The notes beneath the pieces were generated by a model. That model saw only the letters and a program-made list of their open reading frames with translations. It searched no databases and was not told where the DNA came from. The translations under genes were made by a program, and so were the position numbers. From Azospirillum oleiclasticum (GTDB lineage: Bacteria > Pseudomonadota > Alphaproteobacteria > Azospirillales > Azospirillaceae), in the NCBI RefSeq assembly GCF_013423485.1, contig NZ_JABFFR010000013.1, positions 62,001 through 126,000 of the forward strand: a DNA stretch of 64,000 nt, written 5' to 3'. Positions 29,152 to 38,225 of the stretch are shown one piece after another (the stretch's first letter is position 1; every line of letters begins with the position of its first letter).

Positions 29152-30843
29152 TCAACCCGCCTTCACGCCAATGATGAAGGTCTGAACGCTGCCGCGGATC
29201 GTCTCGACGTGGTCGGCGACCGCCTTGGCGGAGTCCAGCACCTCGCCCGAGCCGGTGGCCGCGCCATGTGCCGCCTCCTGGATGATGGCCATGGTGTTGG
29301 CCACCTCGCCCGTGCCCTGGGCCGCCTGGACGGCGTTGCGGCCGATCTCGGCGGTGGCGGCACTCTGCTGCTCGACCGCGGCGGCGACGCCGGTCGCCAT
29401 CTGGTTCAGGCGCTGGATGACGCCGGCGATGCTGCGGATGGCGGTGACGGCGCGGCCGATGGTCTCCTGCATGGACCCGACCTGACTGCGGATCTCCTCG
29501 GTGGCTCCGGCCGTTTGGTTGGCGAGCGCCTTCACCTCGCTGGCGACCACGGCGAAGCCCTTGCCCGCCTCGCCCGCGCGTGCCGCTTCGATCGTGGCGT
29601 TGAGCGCCAGCAGATTGGTCTGGCTGGCGATGTTCTGGATGAGGTCCACGACCTCGCTGATCTTCTGGCCGGACTCGGTCAGCGCGTGGATCTGGCCCTG
29701 CGCCTGTTCGGCCTCGCGCGAGGCGTCCTCGGCGACCGAGCGGGCCTGGTTCATCTGGCGGGCCACCTCCTGCACGGTGCTGGTCAGTTCCTCCGTCGCG
29801 GCGGCGACGGTCTGGACGTTGACCGTGGCCTGCTCGGCGGCGGCGCCAACGGTCACCACTTGGCGTGACGTCTCTTCCGACGAGGCGGCGAGCCCGTTCG
29901 CCGTGGTTTCCAGCCGGTCGGAGGCTTTGCGCATGGCGGTCAGCGCCTCGTTCACCTCGTCGTCGAAGCGACGGACGAGTGCGGCAACCTCGTCGGCCCG
30001 TTCGGCCCGGCGGCGTACCTCGGCTTCACGTTCGGCGGTCAGGCGGGCGGTCTCTGTGGCGTTGCGGCGGAAGACCAGCAGGGCCTTGGCCATGGCGCCG
30101 ATCTCGTCGGCCCGGTCGGTGGCCGGTACCTCCAGCTCCTGGTGGCCGGCGGCCAGCGCCTCGGTGGCGGCCGTGATCGACACCAGCGGGCCGACGATGG
30201 TGCGGCGGACGATGACGACCGCCAGCGTGCAGGACAGCAGCACCGCGCCGAGCAGCACGGCGAGGTTCGTGCGCTCGGCCCCGCTGCGCACCTCGTCCCA
30301 CAGGTTCCCGGATTGCTCGACGAAGGTCAGGTGCTTTTCGGAAAGCTGGGCGAGTGCCGCGTTCACCGCCTGCCGGGCGGCGCGGTTCGCGTCGTTGTCG
30401 CTGTAGGCGCGGGCGGCGGCGAGGCTCTCGGTGCGCGCCAAACGCACCGTCTCGCGCCGGAACTCGTTGAAATGCTTCAGCGCGGCGTCGGCCTTGTCGA
30501 AGTTGGCACGCTGGTCGGCCGGAAGTATGGCGCCCAGCTCGCGCACCAGCGCCTCGATGCCCTCCAGGTTCTTCAGCAGAGGGCCGGCGAAACGTTCCGC
30601 GTCCTTCTGGTCCTTCGCCATGAACACGCCGCGGGTGTCCATCACCACGGCGTAGACCAGGCTGTTGATCCGTTCCACCGTCCCCGACGCGCGCGCGTTC
30701 AGGATGATCGTGTCGACGGTGCGGTCGGCGGTCTGCATGGTGCGCAGATCCAACCAACCGACAGCCAGCAGCGCCACAACCAACGCCGATAGCGCGAGAT
30801 AGATGCGTCGCGCAACCTTACCATTAAAAAAATTCAACACCAC
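29152..30843 (-). CDS. methyl-accepting chemotaxis protein (VMDTRG sensor type)
   Basis: This is a 563-aa chemoreceptor with TM1 about 13-33, a periplasmic sensor starting [20 protein letters not shown]2 about 188-210, HAMP about 212-265 and a signalling tip [20 protein letters not shown]. Length, layout and the sensor motif match the receptor at 19827-21518, which points to duplication. The C-terminus (TFIIGVKAG) has no CheR-docking pentapeptide. It lies downstream of polA on the same strand but is separated by a terminator-like dyad, so it is likely independently transcribed. Confidence 0.94.
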   Translation of the reverse strand: MVLNFFNGKVARRIYLALSALVVALLAVGWLDLRTMQTADRTVDTIILNARASGTVERINSLVYAVVMDTRGVFMAKDQKDAERFAGPLLKNLEGIEALVRELGAILPADQRANFDKADAALKHFNEFRRETVRLARTESLAAARAYSDNDANRAARQAVNAALAQLSEKHLTFVEQSGNLWDEVRSGAERTNLAVLLGAVLLSCTLAVVIVRRTIVGPLVSITAATEALAAGHQELEVPATDRADEIGAMAKALLVFRRNATETARLTAEREAEVRRRAERADEVAALVRRFDDEVNEALTAMRKASDRLETTANGLAASSEETSRQVVTVGAAAEQATVNVQTVAAATEELTSTVQEVARQMNQARSVAEDASREAEQAQGQIHALTESGQKISEVVDLIQNIASQTNLLALNATIEAARAGEAGKGFAVVASEVKALANQTAGATEEIRSQVGSMQETIGRAVTAIRSIAGVIQRLNQMATGVAAAVEQQSAATAEIGRNAVQAAQGTGEVANTMAIIQEAAHGAATGSGEVLDSAKAVADHVETIRGSVQTFIIGVKAG

Positions 30844-30916
30844 TCAACCTCCCTCGGGCCGATTGTTCTAGCGGCACCGAGAGAAGAACGATTCGTTTAA
30901 CGCACGGTTTAAAAAT

Positions 30917-30955
30917 TCCTCGGCGAGTGACATTCGCCGAGACAATTTGTCTCGG
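30917..30955 (-). terminator. polA terminator overlapping a 19-bp palindrome
   Basis: On the minus strand CTCGGCGA and TCGCCGAG form an 8-bp hairpin (plus-strand coordinates about 30919-30941), followed by GAATTTTT, a good intrinsic terminator for polA. Immediately before it in transcription order is a palindrome, CCGAGACAA-N-TTGTCTCGG (30937-30955), whose second arm overlaps the first arm of the terminator. The two RNA hairpins cannot form together. Confidence 0.65.
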
Positions 30956-31001
30956 AAAGTGCGAATGGCTGCAAAGCTCGGGATGGGTACCGTGCCACCC
31001 C

Positions 31002-33881
31002 TCAATGCGCATCCCCCCAGGTATCCCCGATCCCCGCCTCCGCCACCAGCGGGACGCCCAGCGTGGCCGCACCCTCCATCACCCGGCGGACGATGCGAGC
31101 CGCCTCCTCCGCCTCGCCCTCGGGCACCTCGAACAGCAGTTCGTCGTGCACCTGGAGCAGCATGCGGGCCTTCGAGCCGCCGGCGGCCAGGGCGTCGGGG
31201 ACACGGGCCATGGCGCGTTTCATGATGTCGGCGGCGGTGCCCTGGATGGGGGCGTTGATGGCTTGGCGTTCGGCGAAGGCGCGCTTGGCCGGGTTCTTCT
31301 CCTGGATGCCGTTGATGCGGCATTTGCGGCCGAACAGGGTCGGCACGTGGCCGTGCTCGCGGGCGAAGGCCTTGGTCTTGTCCATCCAGGCCTTCAACTC
31401 GTGGAAGCGCTCCAGATAGGCCTTGATGAAGGCGTTGGCCTCCCCCGGCGGAATGCCGAGCTGGCGGCCCAGCCCGAAGCCGGAGATGCCGTAGATGATG
31501 CCGAAGTTGATGGCCTTGGCCTTGCGCCGGATCTCGCCCGTCATCTTGTCGAGCGGAATGCCGAACACCTGCGACGCGGTGGCCGCATGGATGTCCAGCC
31601 CGTCGTGGAAGGCCTGCTTCAGGGCCGCGATGTCGGCGATGTCGGCGACCAGCCGCAGCTCGATCTGCGAATAGTCGACCGACAGCAGCTTGCAGCCGGG
31701 TTCCGCCACGAAGGCGCGGCGGATCTTGCGTCCCTCCTCGGTGCGGATGGGGATGTTCTGCAGGTTGGGGTCGGTGGAGGACAGCCGGCCGGTGCTGGTG
31801 GCGGCCATCGCGAAGCTGGTGTGCACGCGGCCGGTCCTGGCGTCGATCTGCTCCTGCAGCGCGTCGGTGTAGGTGCTCTTGAGCTTGGCGAGCTGGCGCC
31901 AGTCCAGCACCCGTTGGGCGATCTCCGCCCCTTGCTCGGCCAGCCCCTCCAGCACGCTCGAATCGGTGGAGTAGGCGCCGGTCTTGCCCTTTTTGCCGCC
32001 GGGCAGGCTCAGATCCTCGAACAGGATCTCGCCGAGCTGCTTGGGGCTGCCGATGTTGAAGGGGCGGGGGGAGAGGCGCTGGACCTCGCCCGCGATCTCC
32101 TCCAGCCGCGTGCCCAGGTCGCGCGACAGGCGGCTGAGCTCGGCGCGGTCGATGCGCACGCCGCAGCGTTCCATGTCGGCCACCACCGGCACCAGCGGAC
32201 GATCGATGGTCTCGTAGACGGTGACCATCCGCTCCGCGACCAGACGCGGCTTCAGGGCCTTCCACAGGCGCAGCGTGATGTCGGCGTCCTCCGCCGCGTA
32301 GGCCAGCGCCTTGTCCAGCGGCACGCGGTCGAAGGTGATGGCGTTCCTGCCGGTGCCGCAGACGTCCGAGTAGGGAATCGTGGTGTGGCCGAGCAGCTTC
32401 AGCGCGAGATCGTCCATCCCGTGCCCCTGGCCGCCGCCCTCCAGCACGTAGGAGATGAGCATGGTGTCGTCGGTCGGGGTCACCCGGACGCCGGAGCGCG
32501 CGAAGAGCTGGTGGTCGAACTTGAAGTTGTGGCCGATCTTGAGGACGGATGGGTCCTCCAGCACATCCTTCAGCGCTTCCAGGCAGGCGTCGGTCGGGAT
32601 CTGCGGCGGTGGGGCGCCGCCATCGAAGTCGAGCTGGCCGCTGCCCTGCGCGGGTCCGTGGGCGAGCGGGATGTAGCAGGCCAGCCCCGGTTCGGTCGCC
32701 AGCGAGATGCCCACCAGCGTGGCGGTGGAGGGCGTCAGCGAATCGGTCTCCGTGTCCACGGCCAGCAGCCCGGTCTCCCGCGCCCGGTCGATCCAGACGG
32801 CGAGCGCGTCCAGCGACTGGACGAGTTCGTAGCGCTGCACCACCTCGCCCGCCGGGGTGGCCGGGCTGCGCACGGGCGGCGGCGCGGCGGCGTCCGGCGG
32901 GGGCGCGGTGGCCGGGTCGGGGGCGGCCGGAGCGGCGCCGTCGACGATGCGGCCGTCCTTCTTGAGCTCCGCCTCCAGACGCGCCACCACGCTGCGGAAG
33001 CCCTGGGCACGCAGGAAGTCGATGAGCTTCTGGTGGTCGGGCTCCCGCACCGTCAGCTTCTCCAGCGGCTCCGGCACCGGGACATTCTGGTCCAGCAGCA
33101 CCAGCCGGCGGCTCACGCGGGCCTGGTCGGCGAAGTCGATCAGCTTCTGGCGGCGCGCCGGCTGCTTGATCTCCCCGGCGCGGGCCAGCAGCGACTCCAG
33201 GTCGCCGTATTCCTGGATGAGCTGTGCGGCGGTCTTCACGCCGATGCCGGGCACGCCCGGCACATTGTCCACGCTGTCGCCGGCCAGCGCCTGCACGTCC
33301 ACCACCTTCTCCGGCGGCACACCGAACTTCTCCGCCACCTCGGCCGGTCCGATCGGCTTGTTCTTCAGCGGGTCGAACATGCGCACGCCGGGGCCGACGA
33401 GCTGCATCAGGTCCTTGTCGGAGGACACGATGGTGACCGGGCGCCCGGCCTCGCGCGCCAGCCGGGCGTAGGTGGCGATCAGGTCGTCGGCCTCGAAGCC
33501 TTCGAGCTCCAGGCAGGGCAGGCAGAAGGCGTGGGTCGCCTCGCGGATCAGGGCGAACTGGGGCTTCAGCTCCTCCGGCGGCTCCGGGCGCTGGGCCTTG
33601 TAGGCGGGATAGATGTTGCTGCGGAAGGTGTCTCCCTTGGCATCGAACACCACGGCCACGGCTTGCGCCTTGAGGTCGGCCAGCAGCTTGGTCAGCATGT
33701 TGGTGAAGCCCAGGACCGCGTTCACCGGCGTGCCGTCGGGGCGCGTCAGGATCGGCAGGGCGTGGAAGGCGCGGAAGATGAAGCCGGAGCCGTCCACCAG
33801 ATACAGCTCCTCGCCCGCGGTCGTCGTGGTGGCGTCGGCGGCGGTATCGGCGGTGGTGTCGGCGGCGGTCTGGTCGGTCAT
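31002..33881 (-). CDS. polA: DNA polymerase I
   Basis: This 959-aa repair and Okazaki-fragment-processing polymerase has three domains: a 5'-3' exonuclease (about 22-290, LYLVDGSGFIFRAFHA, VSSDKDLMQL, GDSVDNVPG), a proofreading 3'-5' exonuclease (about 365-560) and a family A polymerase (about 590-955). The proofreading acidic residues are kept in AVDTETDSLT, NFKFDHQL and AEDADITLRLW. Polymerase motifs are VDYSQIELR, KAINFGIIYG and LLQVHDELLFE. An Ala/Pro-rich linker sits at about 325-350. The start at 33881 has only a weak ribosome-binding site, but sequence before it is not family-like. A 20-residue Asp/Thr/Ala stretch precedes the first domain. Confidence 0.96.
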   Translation of the reverse strand: MTDQTAADTTADTAADATTTTAGEELYLVDGSGFIFRAFHALPILTRPDGTPVNAVLGFTNMLTKLLADLKAQAVAVVFDAKGDTFRSNIYPAYKAQRPEPPEELKPQFALIREATHAFCLPCLELEGFEADDLIATYARLAREAGRPVTIVSSDKDLMQLVGPGVRMFDPLKNKPIGPAEVAEKFGVPPEKVVDVQALAGDSVDNVPGVPGIGVKTAAQLIQEYGDLESLLARAGEIKQPARRQKLIDFADQARVSRRLVLLDQNVPVPEPLEKLTVREPDHQKLIDFLRAQGFRSVVARLEAELKKDGRIVDGAAPAAPDPATAPPPDAAAPPPVRSPATPAGEVVQRYELVQSLDALAVWIDRARETGLLAVDTETDSLTPSTATLVGISLATEPGLACYIPLAHGPAQGSGQLDFDGGAPPPQIPTDACLEALKDVLEDPSVLKIGHNFKFDHQLFARSGVRVTPTDDTMLISYVLEGGGQGHGMDDLALKLLGHTTIPYSDVCGTGRNAITFDRVPLDKALAYAAEDADITLRLWKALKPRLVAERMVTVYETIDRPLVPVVADMERCGVRIDRAELSRLSRDLGTRLEEIAGEVQRLSPRPFNIGSPKQLGEILFEDLSLPGGKKGKTGAYSTDSSVLEGLAEQGAEIAQRVLDWRQLAKLKSTYTDALQEQIDARTGRVHTSFAMAATSTGRLSSTDPNLQNIPIRTEEGRKIRRAFVAEPGCKLLSVDYSQIELRLVADIADIAALKQAFHDGLDIHAATASQVFGIPLDKMTGEIRRKAKAINFGIIYGISGFGLGRQLGIPPGEANAFIKAYLERFHELKAWMDKTKAFAREHGHVPTLFGRKCRINGIQEKNPAKRAFAERQAINAPIQGTAADIMKRAMARVPDALAAGGSKARMLLQVHDELLFEVPEGEAEEAARIVRRVMEGAATLGVPLVAEAGIGDTWGDAH

Positions 33882-33980
33882 GGCGGCGTCGTTCCGTCCC
33901 TCGGGCTGGCGGTCGCTACCTTGGCGGATGCGCGGCCGGGAGTCGAGTGGATGGGGCATGGAAGGTGCAGGGCGGCTTGG

Positions 33981-34013
33981 CCCGGCAGGAATTGCCGGGA
34001 AAAAAATGCCGGG
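33981..34013. repeat. three-armed inverted repeat in polA divergent promoter
   Basis: CCCGGCA (33981-33987) is followed by two copies of its complement, TGCCGGG, at 33993-33999 and 34007-34013, the last two separated by seven A residues. The first arm can pair with either copy. It lies in the 210-nt gap between the divergent polA and 140-aa gene starts. Confidence 0.75.
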
Positions 34014-34091
34014 CCGACGCGCTGGAAGTGTCGCCCCAACCGCGTATAACCGGTTGAATGCGTGAGGTACCGGCAGGCGGCAGGGCGAGCG

Positions 34092-34514
34092 ATGAGGATA
34101 GCACGGTTCATCCATCTGGCCGAAGCGCACGGGGGCGACCTGGAGCGCTGGCCGGTCGCGGAGCGGGAGGCGGCGCGCGAGCTGCTCGGCTGGTCGGACG
34201 AGGCGCGCCGCGCGCTGGAGGAGGCGCAGGCGCTCGACATCTGGCTTGACCGGGCGACGCCGGCGGTGGATGCGAAGCGCGTCGAACGGCTGGCGTCCCG
34301 AATCGAGGAGGCGCTCGACCGCCGCGGCCCGGCGCCGGTTCCGCCGGCATGGACCTTGCCGCGGCTGTGGCCGGCGGCCACCTTCCTGGCGGTCATGGGC
34401 CTGATGGGGGTGGTGGTCGGCAGTGTGGGTCTCGTTCCGGCCAGCGCCGGTGCCACCGGTCTCGCCGGTCTCGTCACCGCCGGGCCGAGCTATCTGAGCG
34501 TGTGGGTCCAATGA
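34092..34514 (+). CDS. single-pass membrane protein, possible anti-sigma-like (140 aa)
   Basis: This is a 140-residue protein with a soluble helical N-terminus (IHLAEAHGGDLERWPVAERE, charged, about 1-80) and one membrane segment at about 93-117 (FLAVMGLMGVVVGSVGLV). The topology is that of small anti-sigma or regulatory membrane proteins, but no zinc motif is present and no sigma-factor gene is adjacent. Its stop overlaps the next start (ATGA at 34511-34514), so translation is coupled to the metal-sensor-like gene. ATG 34092 follows AGGGCGAG. Confidence 0.65.
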   Translation: MRIARFIHLAEAHGGDLERWPVAEREAARELLGWSDEARRALEEAQALDIWLDRATPAVDAKRVERLASRIEEALDRRGPAPVPPAWTLPRLWPAATFLAVMGLMGVVVGSVGLVPASAGATGLAGLVTAGPSYLSVWVQ

Positions 34515-34936
34515 TCGCTTTTCTCCGCCGCCGCTGGATGCCGGTGACGCTCGTCGCCTCGCTGGGCATCAACATGTTCCTCGTCGGCTTCATCGTCGGC
34601 AACCATGGCGGCCCGCCGCCGCCGCCGCCGGATCCGCAGCGCATCGTGGATCGGGCGATCGAGATCCTGCCGCCGCAGGACGCCGCGGTGCTGCGGGCGG
34701 TGTGGGAGCGGTTGCGGCCCTCGATCCCGCCCGGGCCGCCGCTGCGCGACTTTCCGCTGCGGGTGAAGGCGATCCTGTTGCGCGAGCCGTTCGACGCCGC
34801 CGCGTTGTCCCGCCTCTTCGACGAGCAGGACCGCCGGGATGAGGAGAGGCGGGCGCTGCTGCGGACCGGCCTGATCGAGGCGGCCTCGGCCATGTCGCCG
34901 GAGGGGCGGAAGCGGCTGGCGGAACTCCGCCCCTGA
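34511..34936 (+). CDS. periplasmic heavy-metal-sensor-like protein (CnrX/ZraP type)
   Basis: This is a 141-aa protein with an N-terminal membrane anchor (VTLVASLGINMFLVGFIVG, about 13-31), a Pro-run (GGPPPPPPDP) and a helical hairpin whose layout (PPQDAAVLRAVWERLRP, then RRDEERRALLRTGLIEA) matches the CnrX/ZraP/CpxP-like metal-resistance family. In that family the periplasmic helices sense metal or misfolded protein and control a membrane-bound partner. Few His or Cys ligands are visible, so a metal role is uncertain. It overlaps the upstream gene by 4 nt, and that gene's product is the likely partner. Confidence 0.75.
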   Translation: MIAFLRRRWMPVTLVASLGINMFLVGFIVGNHGGPPPPPPDPQRIVDRAIEILPPQDAAVLRAVWERLRPSIPPGPPLRDFPLRVKAILLREPFDAAALSRLFDEQDRRDEERRALLRTGLIEAASAMSPEGRKRLAELRP

Positions 34937-35069
34937 GGCATCATTTCTGCGCATTTTTTTGCAGGTCGCGCGCAGGATTCCGCCGCGCCGCGCGTCCAAC
35001 CTTGCGCGACCGAATCCTCCGCGCGCCCGCGCGCCGGCCGGAACGGCTTGCGAAGGCAAGGAGTGCGCC

Positions 35070-35732
35070 ATGTCCATCTCGTCCGCGACATCATCCGCCA
35101 GCGTTGCGGCCTACCAGCGCCCGCAGGGACCGGGGCGGGAGATCCGCGAAGGCATCGACCAGTTGAAGTCCGCCGTGGAATCCGGCGACATCGCCGCCGC
35201 GAAGGAGGCGTATTCCTCCCTCTCGAAGCTCCAGGAGAGCAGCGGCCGCAAGACCGACGGCAAGGATCCGCTGTCCACCCTGCTGTCCAACGTCGGCAGC
35301 GCCCTGGAGAGTGGCGACATCACCCAGGTCCAGCAGGCCTTCGCCCAATCCGGTCCGCCGGACGGCGCCAAGGGCGGCCCCCAGGCAGCGGGCGGCGGCC
35401 AGCCGCCGGGACCGCCGCCGGGTGGCGGTGGGCCGTCGCAGGAGGTGCGCGACGCCATCGGCGGCCTCGCCGATGCGCTGCGCTCCGGCGACGTCTCCAG
35501 CGCCCAGGACGCCTACTCCTCGCTCGCCTCGCTGCTGGAGGAGGAGGCGGAGGACGAGGAAACCGACGAGACCACCACGGAGTCCACCGACTCCGACTCT
35601 CCCGCCGACCGCTTCAAGGCCATGCTGGAAAAGGTCGGCAGCGCGCTGGAATCGGGCGATCTGTCCGGTGCGCAGACGCTCTTCGCGGCGATGACGCCGC
35701 GGGGGTCGCAGGGCGTGGACCTCCACGCCTGA
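35070..35732 (+). CDS. four-repeat hypothetical protein (220 aa)
   Basis: This is an unrecognised, acidic, Ser/Gly/Pro-rich protein with four copies of a short helical unit of the form xALxSGDxxxAQxAYxxL: about residues 34-55, 77-93, 135-156 and 191-207. The spacing indicates a duplicated two-unit module joined by a Gln/Gly/Pro linker (about 94-122), with an acidic Glu/Asp/Thr run at about 157-176. There is no signal peptide and no Cys. AAGGAG precedes ATG 35070, a strong ribosome-binding site. The repeats resemble a binding or scaffolding solenoid. Confidence 0.7.
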   Translation: MSISSATSSASVAAYQRPQGPGREIREGIDQLKSAVESGDIAAAKEAYSSLSKLQESSGRKTDGKDPLSTLLSNVGSALESGDITQVQQAFAQSGPPDGAKGGPQAAGGGQPPGPPPGGGGPSQEVRDAIGGLADALRSGDVSSAQDAYSSLASLLEEEAEDEETDETTTESTDSDSPADRFKAMLEKVGSALESGDLSGAQTLFAAMTPRGSQGVDLHA

Positions 35733-35746
35733 TCGCGACGCAAACC

Positions 35747-35779
35747 GGACCCGCCGTCGAAACCCCCGCCGGCGGGTCC
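35747..35779 (+). terminator. 10-bp hairpin after four-repeat gene
   Basis: GGACCCGCCG (35747-35756) pairs perfectly with CGGCGGGTCC (35770-35779) across a 13-nt loop, 15 nt after the stop. No U-tract follows. It separates this gene from the convergent GGDEF-EAL gene. Confidence 0.5.
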
Positions 35780-35830
35780 GTGTTGCAAGGGAGTTGAAGG
35801 CGGGGGTCGCGCGTCGCGGCCCGCCCGCCG

Positions 35831-37894
35831 TCAGGACACCGCCGCCGCGCTGCTTTCCCGCACGAAGGTCTCAAAGCTGATGACGTCCAGCGGGCGGCTG
35901 ATCAGGAAGCCCTGGATGCGGGAGCAGCGGTGGTTGCGCAGGATGGTGGCCTGCTGCTCCGTCTCCACCCCTTCGGCGATGGTGTCGAAACCCAGACTTT
36001 CCGCCAGATTGACGATGGTGCTGACGATCGCCGGGTCGGTGGCGGACTTGACGATGTCGCGCACGAAGGAGCGGTCGATCTTCAGCGTGTCGATGGGGAA
36101 GCGCTTGAGGTAGGCGAGGGAGGAATAGCCCGTCCCGAAATCGTCGATGGACAGCCGCACCCCGATGTCCTTCAGCCCGCCCAGGATGGCGACGGCCTTC
36201 TCGATGTCGCCGATCATGGCGGATTCGGTCAGCTCCAGCTCCAGACGGCTGGGGTCGATGCCCGTCTCCTCCACCACGCTGGTGACCAGCCCGACCAGAC
36301 GGGCGTCCTGGAACTGGCGCGGCGACAGGTTGACCGACACCGACGGCAGCGACAGCCCGGATGCGGTCCAGCCGGCCAGACGGCGGCACGCCTCGTACAG
36401 CGTCCAGCAGCCGATCTCCCAGATCAGCCCGGTCTCCTCGGCGATCGGGATGAACTCCGCCGGGCTGACCAGGCCGCGGGTGGGGTGGCGCCAGCGGATC
36501 AGCGCTTCCGCCCCGATCACCTGGCGGGTGTCCAGATCCACCTTGGGCTGGAAATGCAGCTCGAACTCGCTGCCGGCGATGGCCCGGCGCATGTCGTTCT
36601 CCAGCCCCAGATGGAAGCCGGACTGTTCGCGCATGCCGGGCTCGTAATAGACGAAGCGTCGTTCCGGGTTGCGCTTGGCGTGGTACATCGCGAGATCGGC
36701 GTTGCGCAGCAGCTCGTCCGCGCTGTCGCCGTCGTCGGGGTAGAAGGCCACGCCCACCGACCCGCCGCAGTAGATTTCCTGCCCGCGGATGGTGAAGGGC
36801 TCCGACATGGAATACTGGATCTTCTCCACCAGCCGGGTGCCGGCCCCGCGGTCGGCGGCGTCGGGCGCCACGATCAGGAACTCGTCGCCGCCCAGCCGGC
36901 CCACCGTGTCGGACACGCGGGTGCTGTTGCGCAGCCGCCGCGCCACCATCTTCAGCAACTCGTCGCCGGCGTGGTGGCCCAGCGAGTCGTTCACCTGCTT
37001 GAAGCGGTTGAGGTCGATGAAGACCACGGCGACCTTGGTGCGCGCACGCTGGGCGCGCAGGATCGCCTCCTCCAGCCGCTCGCACACCAGCCAGCGGTTG
37101 GGCAGGTCGGTCAGCCGGTCGAAGCTGGCCTGATAGCGGATCTGGTGCTCCTGGTATTTGCGCTGGCTGATGTCGGCCAGCGTCAGCACGAAATGCTCCA
37201 GCGCACCGGTGGGGGAACGCACCGCCGTCACCGACAGCGAGGCGGCGAAGGGCTCGCCGGTGCGGCGCATGCTGGTCACCTCGCCCTGCCAGGCGCCGGC
37301 GTGGCGGGCGGTGGTCCAGATGGTCTCCACGAAGGCGCGGTCGTGCGCGCCCGGCGCGAAGAGGGTCAGCGGCTGGCCCAGCAACTCCGACGGGTCGAAG
37401 CCGGCGATGGACACGAAGGCGGGGTTGACCGCCTGCACGGTCAGGTCGGGCTCGACGATCAGGATGCCGTCGGCGACGCTCTCGAACACCGTCGCCAGCA
37501 GACGGATCTTCTCCTCGTGCTGCTTGCGCTCGGTGATGTCCTGGACGGTGCCTTCGTAGAAGCGGATGTTGCCCTGACCGTCGCGGGCGCAGCGCGCGTT
37601 CTCGGAAATCCAGATGATGGAGCCGTCGCGGCGGTAGACCCGGGCTTCGAAGTTCTTGACGATGTCCTGCCGCGCCATCAGATCGGCAAAGGCCTCGCGC
37701 CGGCCGGGATCCACATAGAGCTGGCCCGCGATGTCGGTCAGGCCGTGGATCAGTTCGTGAGGGTTGTCATACCCATAGATGCGCGCCAACGCGGGGTTGA
37801 CCCGCAAGTAACGACCATCAATCGTGGTCTGATAGATGCCTTCGATCGCGTTCTCGAAAATACTGCGGTACTGCTCCTCGGTCTCCTGACTCAT
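35831..37894 (-). CDS. PAS-PAS-GGDEF-EAL c-di-GMP turnover protein
   Basis: This is a soluble 687-aa c-di-GMP protein with no membrane segment: PAS about 10-125, a second PAS about 135-250, GGDEF about 255-420 and EAL about 430-675. Both catalytic cores are intact: RLGGDEFLIVAPD for the cyclase, and GAEALIRW, ELTESAMIG, IDDFGTGYSSLAYLKRF and TIAEGVETE for the phosphodiesterase. ATG 37894 follows GGGAAG with 9-nt spacing; 24 in-frame residues before it are not family-like. The PAS domains may bind a small ligand or haem. An inverted repeat lies about 70 nt upstream of the start. Confidence 0.92.
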   Translation of the reverse strand: MSQETEEQYRSIFENAIEGIYQTTIDGRYLRVNPALARIYGYDNPHELIHGLTDIAGQLYVDPGRREAFADLMARQDIVKNFEARVYRRDGSIIWISENARCARDGQGNIRFYEGTVQDITERKQHEEKIRLLATVFESVADGILIVEPDLTVQAVNPAFVSIAGFDPSELLGQPLTLFAPGAHDRAFVETIWTTARHAGAWQGEVTSMRRTGEPFAASLSVTAVRSPTGALEHFVLTLADISQRKYQEHQIRYQASFDRLTDLPNRWLVCERLEEAILRAQRARTKVAVVFIDLNRFKQVNDSLGHHAGDELLKMVARRLRNSTRVSDTVGRLGGDEFLIVAPDAADRGAGTRLVEKIQYSMSEPFTIRGQEIYCGGSVGVAFYPDDGDSADELLRNADLAMYHAKRNPERRFVYYEPGMREQSGFHLGLENDMRRAIAGSEFELHFQPKVDLDTRQVIGAEALIRWRHPTRGLVSPAEFIPIAEETGLIWEIGCWTLYEACRRLAGWTASGLSLPSVSVNLSPRQFQDARLVGLVTSVVEETGIDPSRLELELTESAMIGDIEKAVAILGGLKDIGVRLSIDDFGTGYSSLAYLKRFPIDTLKIDRSFVRDIVKSATDPAIVSTIVNLAESLGFDTIAEGVETEQQATILRNHRCSRIQGFLISRPLDVISFETFVRESSAAAVS

Positions 37895-38225
37895 GGAGCG
37901 CTTCCCTTCACCAACTCGATCCAACATCGCAGTGTATAGCATTCCGATGCTCAAGCGAATGTCCAATCGATGTTGACCGACGATTGGTACGTGAAGGCCG
38001 ATTTGGCACCGCAGCGGAATAGAGGAGATCCCGTCGGTATCTGCAACCCATCATATTTCAGATTTGGAACAGGTAGAAGGGAATTGTGACACGAATGATA
38101 TGCGACACAGTGCGCCCACGGCTGCTGTTCGCGCATGCGAAAAGCCGGCCGGAGCGATCCGGTCGGCGCGATGGGGGGAGGCAACCGGGGCGGCGGATCG
38201 TGTGGATCCGGCCGCGCGGCGGTGG
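37895..38225. other. 331-nt region upstream of the PAS-GGDEF-EAL gene
   Basis: No gene is supported here. It holds an inverted repeat CCAATCG (37963-37969) / CGATTGG (37981-37987), a plausible operator for the downstream c-di-GMP gene, and the terminator of the zinc-finger gene (38140-38167). Confidence 0.55.
38140..38167 (-). terminator. intrinsic terminator of the zinc-finger gene
   Basis: On the minus strand a 10-bp stem with one mismatch (plus-strand arms 38144-38153 and 38158-38167, loop GCGA) is followed by four U residues. It sits 58 nt after the zinc-finger stop at 38226. Confidence 0.6.

Noticed and set aside
34960-34985. T-run after the metal-sensor-like gene as a terminator
   Set aside because: The seven-T run is not preceded by a stable hairpin.
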